Assembly: GCA_903813345.2 (NCBI GenBank)
Contig: CAIIXF020000005.1
Location: forward strand, 4,867,375 to 4,931,374
Direction of reading: 5' to 3'
Source: Owenia fusiformis
Lineage: Eukaryota > Annelida > Polychaeta > Sabellida > Oweniidae
Length of the DNA: 64,000 nt
The notes beneath the pieces were generated by a model. That model was not told the origin of the DNA. It did no database searches and saw only the letters and a list, made by a program, of their open reading frames with translations. A program made the position numbers and the translations under genes. This document shows, piece after piece, positions 46,701 through 58,700 of the stretch; the stretch's first letter is position 1, and each line of letters starts with the position of its first letter.

Positions 46701-49700
46701 GTTCACATTAGAGAATTCACCTTAGAATTCTAAATCATACAGGGTGACCCCAAAAAAGAGAACAGCCCAAGATTGTAATAATTGCAATCAACCTAATTTT
46801 CCATTTCACATTCATTTAAGATCCCTTCTAAGTATGGCATTATCATACTAAAATCAAAAGTATAATATTATAATTTTGGGTGGGCTGTTTTTGAGTCACC
46901 CTGTATTAACAATATTTAAATTTATATTTTGGTGACTTGAGTTTTGGTCTGATGACCTGAAGGTAAAGTAACAATGGTTAATTAAGCTGGTCATGGTTTC
47001 TTTATTATATGGAAATTCTTACCACATAAACTTCCCAGTGTGAGATGGCGCCTGCCTATCTTTTCAACTAAATATAAACCAATGAATGTAAAGATGAAAT
47101 TCACTGCGGCTGTGACTGATGACAACCAGATGGCAACCTTGTCATCTCTCACTCCAGACATTTTTATTATTGTAGCGCTGTAATACCTGCAAATATCAGT
47201 AATTAGACATTAGAAAACACAAAACAAAGCTCTCGTCAATCTTATGAATAGTGCTTAAACTGATTGTGCATTCTATAGAGATTATTTAATTAGAGTTCAA
47301 TAGAATATGAAGTTTCAAAATGTAATTACTGTAACAATTGTGTTTTTCAGAAACCTTTACTTTTCTCCAATAATCAATAAGGAAACGTGTTTCTTCAATA
47401 TATATAATACTTGTAACTGATGTTTTGATAATACAATGGTTTCCCATGGTGCATATAATATTTCTGATGTCATAAAAGTAATTTTTGATGTTTTTTTTTA
47501 AATCGGTGTTGTTGGTGTATATTTATGTATGAAGTGCATTAGCCTTTACAAAAATGCAATTTTGGCCCTCCTACATGTAAGTAATTTAATCTCACTTGAC
47601 AAGTAGCCTGATTAAGATAATTTGTTTTTCTCAAAACATGCTTCATTTCATTAAGACTTCATTAAACCTCTTCATTATGTTATTGTGTTTTTCCGGCACT
47701 AACAAGGAACCAGACAGGGTGTTTTACTTATCATGGGCTTTTCAGAGAATCTGTATTAAAGTAGATATCAATGCATGTAATATTACTACTGAAAAGGCCA
47801 AACTTAAGCTTTCTGGGACCTTACCTTTTCTTCCGGTGTACCTGTACATGACATTGTTTTTCCTATGTGATATAATTGTGCCTACATGACATTGCTATTT
47901 TTCGTATGTGACATTGTTATATCTACATGACAGTTTTCAACCTTTGTGACAATGTTAACATTTGTACCTACATGACAGTGTTGATGCCAGCGAACTGTTG
48001 AACAGCTTGTAGAGTACAGCCAACAATCAGAGCTCTTCGTACTGAAGGTGTTCTTAACATCTGGATGATAATTGGGGCATGACCTAAAATGTAGACAAAG
48101 GGATACTGTAAACAGCAAAACATAATACTTATTTGCATTTGGGTTATGGTTTACTCGACATAATGATTTATATCATATTCCCCAATGATATCTACATGTA
48201 TTCCATACTTATTGAGGTTCTTGGTACATTCAGTGCAGGAATATATAGTGCATCTAGGGAATATTAATTTTATATTCATTTTGGAACCTTAGAAAATAGA
48301 ATGTGCCTGGAACCTAGTATTATATGTACTATTAGTTTTTGATACAAGATTTATCCCTTGGGAACTATGTGTATCTCCCTAATGGTTCCTACAGGCCCTC
48401 GGAAGATACACATATTTTCCTCAGAATAAACCTAATGTGCAAAACCTCCCAGTACATAACTCCTCTGCCTGCAGTACTTGACTGTAAATCTGATTCTGAA
48501 TTTTATTGATTTAAAGCTTTCTAGACTAAAGGGGCTTCAATAATTAATTCAAAGCAAAATGATTAATTTCATATATAAGCATACTTATCATAAGTACAGC
48601 TTATACAATTTGAACTTCCTAATTATCCCTCTCAGGCATTGAAAGATTTAAAGGTTAAACTGTATATCATTTTGTAATGAAAGGGTTTACTGCCAGGTAG
48701 GAATGACCCTTTCTCAATCATTGTGAGTTGAAATAAGATCACAAGATGACCTCTACTATTAATTATTAATTAATTATAAAGAACAAAGAGACATATCATA
48801 TAATTCTCAATTGAAGCCTTGCCAGACATTGATCTTCAGTCATTCAGTCTTAAAGGTAACATTAGAGAAAGAGGCGGTGACAAAATTGCAAGAAACCTTT
48901 ATAATTAACTAAGCATCAATTACAGATTTGATCTATCTGTCTGACCCACTGTGACATCATTTTAAGTAATGTCTATTTTCTAATAAAAAGTCCAATAGCT
49001 TTTGACTTTCTGGATAATTCCTAGATTTTCAAGATTATCCTTGTAATAGCTTTACAAAAGAAAAGGAGTCATCCTTTTTATAATTCTGATGAATTTGGAC
49101 TTCTTAAAACAATTAATAACAATTTCATTTCATTAGATATCTCAATTCTTTTTTCAGAAAATAAAATCGAGATTGGAAGATAAAAATTTAGAAGCTTTTT
49201 GAAGTTGCTAATTCAACTTATTTAACACCCCATATCCCTTACGGATTATGTTTTAAAGGGCCACTGACTTTAATTAAGGAATATTGCCCTTACTTCTATC
49301 CTGTCTCTCCTTGTCTGCATCCACCACACTGCCTTTAATGCTATCAAACTCATCATCTATCTCAAATGTGCCACGTATACGCTGTAAAATATGACGTGCC
49401 CGTTCCTCATTTCCGCGACTTATCAACCATTGAGGACTCTCAGGCATGAAGAAGAAACTCACGAGTTGTACTGCAGCTGGAATCCCAGCTAGTCCTAACA
49501 TGTATCTGGAACACAACATCATAATAAAAACAAAGATAGAAGTATTAAATTGTTTCAAGTAAGGGTTGCTGAAAGTTGCAATTCACAATTTGGATATGAG
49601 TGCATTATGACAGGACTGCACAGGCAATTCTTTCAAAATCATGCGGTTTTTCACGATTCTGAGCATTTCTCATGTGGTTTTGGGCCAAATTTGTCAAAGT

Positions 49701-52700
49701 GAACCCCTCTAGGATTTTTTTTGAAAAGTGACCCCCCTTGGCTATGGGCCTGAAGTGCAAGTGAACTTTCAATTCAGCATCTCAACCTTGACATATTAGT
49801 GTTCCCCATTTTACATATTGCTCATTAATGACTCCAAAAAGGTAAAAATAGTGATGTTGCTCCATTTGAGACTACTACAAGTGTTTTTTACATCATAGTA
49901 AAGACTTTAAATCATGACAGTATTTGAAAAATAACTACTTATTTTATTTTTGCTTTTAATATATAAGCAGGGAACAAGTTTAAGATTGTGAAATTACCAT
50001 CAATTATACTGGGAGATGTAAGAACAGGACACAGCATAATATTGCTTAAGCTATGAATGATTGAACACATCTTATTATCTTCTAGATATGACCAGGTTAG
50101 ATATAATGACTGTTAACCATCAATAGCCAATATGGCCCAATGTGTAAATTAAAGAGAAGTCAATGCCCACTATCTATTAGCACTCTATCTAAGCCCCCAA
50201 TTGGAGCATAGCTGGGCAACTAGAAAACTGCAACTCCACAGAGTAGCAAATCCCAACAAACCAAATATTCATTGATCTGTATATATCACAATATAATATT
50301 TACTATCTACTCTACTCTTATTTGCAGATCATAAAAGACATAAAATGGAGATATATCAGAATTTAAGCATTTGAGTGGCCATTTTGAGTTTCAAAGGCAC
50401 AAATCATACAGACAAACGATAAAATATTTGCCAACTCTAAATTCCCTTTCGATTTTGTAAAAATCAACTCTTGACCCCCATACACGGCCTATGGGGGTCA
50501 AGATTAATTAAAAAAACATAGAGTACATGTGGAATACTGTTTTGAATACACTACCTAAATTTTAAACAGTAATACTTATTGCTTTGGTTGGAAATAAAAT
50601 CCTAGATTTTCACAACAAGACACACAGTGATAAATATCGCACTTTGAAGAGCAAACTGGCCACCATGCAATTTACCCAGCATGGCCAAAACCTAATCAGA
50701 CCTTGGCACTAGTCTGCTCTTGCATCTGTAAACATTTCAAGTTGACAAGGTTAGCGGTTTTCCTGCAATTTTGATGACAATTAAGAATTTATTTGTAGTC
50801 TGGAACTTTGGGAAAATTTAGATAACATCGTTTGTGACCTAATTTGATGACCTTCGACCTTGAAAATTTAACTTTTTCAGACCTCAGTAGGTGTTTTGTA
50901 ATTAAGCTGACCTAAATTTAAATCCAAAATATCAATTTAGAAAATCAACTTTTTTGACCTTTTCAAGGTCACTGAAGGTGAATGAAAGGTCAAATCTGAA
51001 ATCTAAGGTCAGATTTGAACTTCTGAGAACTTGTAGATGTTTTTAAAAAAAAATTTGGTCAATTTGGTCAATTTGGAGCAAGTTGAAAAATTCAAAATGG
51101 CCGCCAAATTGAAAAATTCAAAATGGCCACCATGTAATTCAGCCAGCATACCCAAAACCTAATCAGATCTTGGCAATAGTCTGCTCTTGCATCTGTAAAA
51201 ATTTTAAGTTGAACGGATAAGTGGTTTTCCTGGAATTTTGATGACAAGATTTGTTGAAAAATTCAAAATGGCCGCCACATAGTTTACCCAGCATGCCCTT
51301 AACCTAATCAGATCTTGGTACTAGTCTGCTCTTGCATCTGTAAAAATTTCAAGTTGAACAGGTAAGCAGTTATCCTGGAAATTTGATGACAAGATTTGGT
51401 TTATGTCCCGCCCGCCCGCACACCCACACGCCCGCCCGCCCAACAGCACAAGACGACGGCAATATAGCACTTTTTCAAAGTGCGATAAAAATACTGCCAA
51501 TTTTGAAGTGCCCGCCATTTTGAAAAAGTTTTACAACTCATCATTATAGATCTTTCTCCCAAATATAAAGATAATCTGTCTACTGATATTTGAGTTATGC
51601 TATGGTTGGACAGACAGACTGACAATCAGATGGATGGATAGACAAGCAGAGCGCTTCACTATATGATATCCCTATCGAACTTAATTTGAGAGGATAATAA
51701 AGAACTTAAATGACGAAAAATAATCATGTGCAGACGTTTTATTAAATTCTTGACCAATTATATTAGTGAAGGCGTATTTAAGACATATTAAAGACATTAT
51801 CCTAAAGAATAATTTGGGAAAGTGATCTTTGTTAGAAAGAAAATGATTAATTTGACGAAAGGTTAGATTAAGTATATCTCTCTTTCTCTAGGAGCAATAT
51901 GGTAATTTCTATTATTACCCCTTTTAAGACTCATTTAAATTATTTGGCTCCAGACAAGCTGGATAAAAAATTATCTCCACATTTAAGGAGAGTCACTTTA
52001 CTTATCTTCAAATGCTGCCATTTCATTATCATCGCCCTAATAAGCTTACCAACAAAGCAAAATACTAAATCATCAATGCTTACAGGTCTCAATTTATGAG
52101 ATTTGGATTCTCGTCGAATACAAACTTCCCAATAATGGCACAAGACATTCATCATTCATGCAATATTCTGTATATTCACTGATTCAATAGATCATAAAAT
52201 ATTTTTATCGAGCAAAACCTATCCAAGTGACACATAGTTAAGGCAGGTTTGACAGTTCATAATTGATTGTCTTCACCTATTATTGCATTGAGATTCCTTA
52301 ACAGACAATTCGAGCATGTTAATACTAAAAATTCATCATCATGGAGCCGTAATTTAAGAGAATAACACAGCAGGAAATTGCGCGATTCCAGTGATTTAGT
52401 TTGAGCGTCAAATATAAATCTGATACAAATTATTCCAGTTGGGTAACTCTGTTTTTCTGTTTTCAAAACAAATTCTGACAAGGCATTAACATGCAAAATG
52501 TCACCACCAGCCATTTGTTACAGACTCCAAAAGCTGATCACCAACCGGCATCACAAAAAACATTTTTGGTAAAAAAATATAATAAAAATTGTGACTGGTG
52601 AAAAATTGAAACACTAGATTTATATGTAGTATATGCACTTATGATTCTTAATGATATGTTTTTATCTTATACTTAATCGGTCTACCATTAAACACATATT

Positions 52701-55700
52701 CAATGATCCAAGGATCCATGTTTTATAGATACACTGTATTATTATTGAGTTGTTGTTATTGCACAAATATTTCAGATTATTGATTAACTATTTATGATGC
52801 ATGTAGACCAAATCTCTGCTACTGACACTAATTATATAGATATTTACTTCATATATATTGCAGTCTGTGAATGTATGGGTTGACATGGTGGAGTTGATGT
52901 GGTATTCAATGGCAAGAGTTGAAATGGTCTGTAATGGCATGGGTTGATATCATATACGAGTTGATGTGGAATGTAATGGTAAGAATTGAAATGGTCTGTA
53001 ATAGCATGGGTTGATATGGTGGAGTTGATGTGGTATTCAATGGCAAGAGTTGAAATGGTCTGTAATGCTTTGGGTTGATATGGTGAAGTTGATGTGGTAT
53101 TCAATGGTAAGAATTGAAATGTTCTCCAATGGTTTGGGTTGATATGGTGGAGTTGATGTGGTATTCAATGGCAAGAGTTGAAATGGTCTCTAATGGTTTG
53201 GGTTGATATGGTGGAGTTGATGTGGTATTCAATGGCAAGAGTTGAAATGGTCTCTAATGGTTTGGGTTGATATGGTGAAGTTGATGTGGTATTCAATGGT
53301 AAGAATTGAAATGTTCTCTAATGGTTTGGGTTGATATGGTGAAGTTGATGTGGTATTCAATGGTAAGAGTTGAAATGGTCTCTAATGGTTTGGGTTGATA
53401 TGGTGGAGTTGATGTGGTATTCAATGGTAAGAGTTCAAATGGTCTCTAATGGTATGGGTTGATATGGAGTAAGGAGCTGATATTGGATATAATGGTAGAA
53501 GTAGACATTGCAATGTTTTATTATGTACAGTACAGATGTACATTTAAAAAAGATATATAGGAAATTGCTAGTAAATCAAGTTGTAAGAGTCCTCAAGGCC
53601 AATGAATTAAAACTAGATTTGTGAAATTGAACAAGTTCAATTCAAGACTCCAGATCCCAGATTTTTATTTAAAAACTATTTTGACATCTGATGTTGATGA
53701 GAAAATGAGAAAGAAAATGTATCTGCTCTATTTTTACCAAATTTAAAACCAAAATATTGAACTTTAGTGTGTTAAAGCAAAAATTGACCTAGATTTTGAT
53801 CGTTGACACTAAAAATTTTGAGTTAACCTACTTTTTATGATCCTATTATTTTGTTTTAACTTAATTTTAAGTCGTATTGAGAATTTCAAAAATTTAACAT
53901 TTTTAACTTTAAAAGGTCATAGAAGGTCAAAGTTGGATCTCAATTTCTGAGCTGCATGATGAAAAAAATCAAGAAAAAATAATAAACCATACCAAAGATA
54001 ATTGACAAATTGTGATTTAGACCTTCGACCTAGATAAAAATTTGACCTAATTTCAGAGAAACTAGGTCACATACCCTAACTGACCATGTAAATGGATTTA
54101 CCATAAGTCTTCTAGTTACTGAGAAAACGTGCTAAGAATAATAACAATAAGAAAAATTCAGGCAAAAACAATAGACTCCAGATTTTCAATCTGGAGTTAA
54201 TAAGAGAAATGCATTTGTCCCATAGCAGGAAATGCATTATGACGCAGAGTGATAGATTATTGCAAAATGGGCTTTATGAGATAAGTCAGGGAAATAAAGG
54301 CAAAAATAGATTGTCATTAATCACAGAATAGTTAATATGTGATAACATTCCCTAGATTTGATAATAAACATTATGAGATTACTAATTCCTATTGTTTTAC
54401 ATGTTGCATTGATAGGCCATAAACAGAGGTCTTTATTGTATAAATCACAACTGTGTCTGGACCCTAATACAGTTTAATACTTTTAACATTGATACAATTA
54501 CCGTAGACGTCCCCAGACCTAAATACTAATGAAAGTGCACATTGTGTTTCTAACGAGTACCTGGATATGGTGTCCTCTTTTAACAAATGTGTCCTTCATT
54601 ATAACATGAACAACTGGGGAGGTTGTTATTCTGCTCAGGTTCCACTTGAAAAAGTCTTGTCAAGGGTTCATGAAAGAACATTGTGAAATATCAAGGCCAG
54701 TTTTGTTTCCGAGAAATAAATCATTTTTTGTAAAATAGAAAGATATGATGCATATCACAATGATGAATGAGCAGCCATTTTGTGAACTACTTTACTTACA
54801 AAGTGGGGTTTAGACAGAGCACCCACTAAGGCAGATAGATACAGTGCATACACGCCCAACCAAACAAGATTACAACAATATACCAATTTGAAAAAATGTG
54901 ATAAAAATATTGACCTAACTGCAATAGAGAATTTAGATTTTACCTGGTTACTGAAGATTGACTCAACTCTAACATTCTATAGAATAGATAAACATAATAC
55001 CTGAGAAACAAATGATAAAAAATTTGATTATACTAAAGGATAGTGAAATGGGTTAAACTGCTTTAAAAATAATCAAGTAATTGCTCCTTTTAACTCTAAG
55101 GCTCAGCATGAAAATCTCTTTGTTTGATATAGACTTAACGTAGATTTATTTGTGGCATTTTTCCATAAAGTAAATATAAAAAATCCATTCTACTAGCCTT
55201 TTAGACAAAGTGCAATTAACTTAGCTTAATTCTTTGTTACTTTTACTAAGCGCATATTGTTTACAAAGAATAACAGTACTTTTATACCTAGATATCTAGG
55301 ACCAAATTGTACTTTGTGAAAACACTAAATCAGCGCTTTAACTTTTATTTCTAATTCATTGAAGTGTAATGAATGCTCACTTAGCAATTTCTCCAAGATC
55401 CGGCTTCACTACTATATCAGCTATAGAAAACATTGAAATACCCCTGGACCAAGGATGATTCAGATTAATAATTGTCTTTACACGGTTCTATGAATTAATG
55501 GTAACATGACATCATCTTTTTAAGATATATCCTACTTGATGGCTTGAGGTACATTGGATTATAGATTAGGCTAAGGTAACTAAATGAAAGGACTGTCCTC
55601 TTACTTGCTTTTTAAAACCATGGTGATTATTATCACACTTTGAAGAGCAAAATTACCGCCATGTTATAAACAAAGAATGCCCAAAAATTAATCAGATTTT

Positions 55701-58700
55701 GGTACAAGTCTGTTCTTCTACTTGTAATATTTTTAAGTTGAATGGCTAAGCGGTTTCCCTGGAATTTTGGTGACAAGACATTTATTTGTTTTGAAGGTGT
55801 AAAATATGTTGCGGTGCATGTATATCTGAACACATGGTAATATATACTAATCTAGCATTGACATGACAATATAAAAAATATTGCTACGATTGGTCAAACC
55901 TAGATCACATGATATGGGAAATCAGGAGCCATTCACCAAAATCAAACATGAGAAAATCATGGCAGCACCAGGTTCTACAGCAATAGATAATGGATTAATA
56001 CTTTGTTATCATTATCTATCTAGGTTAACTTTGATTAATGCAATGATACTGAGCTCATATAAGTAATAATTCTTTCTCATATGATAATCAATATCCTTAT
56101 TACTGCAATATGTCCCAAGTGGTACATAAAAGAAGTTCAATAGGTGCTTCCTTAATTGACAAGTAGTCTTGTTTCAAGAACCTGGACTATCTTATTTAAC
56201 AACTGTTACAAGGGCTTGAGCAAGAATACTTGACATGATTTATTGTATCATTTAGGTGTTTTCAAAAGTTGCCTATTATTTACAATATATCAACTGTTTC
56301 AAAATTATGCAAAATAATTTCAAGTTTTTTTTTATTTCTGTTCCAATGTATTATAGATGATGCGAAATTAGAAATGCATAACACAATATCTACAAATTGC
56401 TACAGTTTCTCCAGATTGCTAATTCTGATTGATATTTCTTTTCAGATGAAAATTAAATCTGAATGGATCACTTTGACATGATTACTATAGTCCTAAGGGA
56501 TGTGGTTCAAGGTAAGTACAGTATGATGACATTTAAAGCTGAACTGAATATTTGGAGTCAATCAGCAATTGAGTATATATGCAAGATTTGTGTTCCTGGA
56601 TGAGGGTCCTCACACATGATTTGCATTTATAGATGAGACTTAATGTGTTCACACATGATTTGCATTTATAGATGAGATGTTAAGGTGTTAACAAAAGATT
56701 TGCACTTTAGGGTGTTCATGCAAGATTTGCATTCATAGATGAGACATTAAAGTGTGCGCCCGACCTGGCTACGTATATAACAGAGTTTATACTGGCGGAT
56801 TAGACTAGTTCACTTTTTATATGTGTGTGAAAGCTTTCTCTTATTTGCGTTTTTTCGTTTAGTACGGTTTTGTTATAATTGCCGAGGTCATATAACCGGG
56901 ATAAAACAATGATTATCGTTGACTGCGCACACACAAAACATTTACGTCGAGTGAACAGTGTTATTAAAAACAACAAGCTTTAGAATACAAAGCCCAGTAG
57001 TGTGATAATAAGCTGTACACTACCACTGCTGCATGTACATATTAGGGCTCATAAAGAGTGGATAGGGAGGTTGTGTTTGTCACTTTTAAATTTTACATTT
57101 CAAAATTGCCATTCTACATGTCATAATTTCTTGGTTTCATTCGTTTAGCCGATCAAAACATTGTAAAACAATAAATCGTCTGTTACGTATAATCAATTTT
57201 GTTCAGTTTTGATTAGTTGTCAGAATGAAGTTACGTTCATCTGAATCCATGTTTCAAAACAAAAATCATATTTTCTTCACTTCAAAATATACTCATCAAA
57301 AAAAGTTAAGGACCAGTGGTTTTCCTCATAGGTTTACATGTTAACCCCCATATTTGTTTGAACGACTATTTTCTTAGCGTGGAACAAAAGAAATCCCAAT
57401 AAAGAAAATAAATCTGTATCTTGATTCTGTTCCTTATAAAGTCCGCAACATTTCAATGTTATATCACCATTACATTGGGTCAAAATTTGATGTCAAAATT
57501 GATGAATTTCGTGAAATTTAAAAAAATGGCAGATCCCATGTTAAACAAATGGGGAATGGTTGGGTTTCCATAAGTCATGATGAACGATCCATCCAACCGA
57601 TTGCTTTCAAAATTAGAATTTTAAGAGACCATTAAATTTTCTATATTGTCCACTGGACAAAAATATGATTTAATTTTCCAGGTATTACAAAAGTTTATGG
57701 TTTCAAATTAAGTAATTCTTTTAAGGATCCTCTTATTGAAATAACACAGGTGGTCAGTGAGGTGGTCAAGATTACTCTATATCGCTAATTTTACCATTAT
57801 AAGCTAGACATTTAGCATGTAACATGTAAAACCATTCGATTTTCTACTCAGAAAGTTTTTTCAACAAATATTCCACTGAATAGATATCCCAAAATTTGAG
57901 TTGCCCCTAAGCCACCATTCCCCATTTGTTTAACATGGGGTCTGCCATTTTTGTTAGATTTCATGAAATTCATCAATTTTGACATCAAATTTTGACCAAT
58001 GTAATGGAGATATAACATTGAAATGGTGCGGACTTTATAGAGAATAGAATCAAGATACAGATTTATTTACTTTATTAGGATTTCTTTTGTTCCACGCTTA
58101 GAAAATAGTCGTTCAAACAAATATGGGGGTTAACATGTAAACCTATGAGGAAAACCACTGGTCCTTAACTTTTTTTGATGAGTATACTTCAGTGAGATGA
58201 ATGCTCGGAATTGTCGTTTGCAATAACTTGTTGTCGTATTCGTTCTTTTATCTACTCGATAGAAGCATTTAGTCGTACATTTGATGCCAGGTCACCTTCT
58301 CGCGTACCTCTTGGGGAGCCCCACATTTGTGTCTGTACTCATGGAAGTAAATTCCCCGGTGTAGACGAGAGCCACGAACTTTCAACAGATTCGAAATGGC
58401 CAATTTCTCTCATATATACTCATATTTTATTAATTATCACCTACAAAGTATTGCTAATAACTATATGGAATTTCAATAAGGAAACTTATCTGGCTACATG
58501 TAAATTCAATATCAACACTAGATGTTCGCTCAACACGTCCTGGCTTACCTTGTGATGACAAACCCTGGGTTTTCGCTATTTATAGTTTATCAACACCTAG
58601 ACGCATGCGCATTTTATAGTTTATCAGGCACTTTAAGTCCACTGATCTCCCCATGTCACTTTTACCGGGGGGGGGGGCCCTACTTGAAAAAAAGACCCCC

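Noticed and set aside
58211-58555. 114-codon open frame next to the MITE
   Set aside because: No start codon in good context, no recognised domain, and no splice-consistent neighbours; noted only as an unexplained CpG-bearing stretch.
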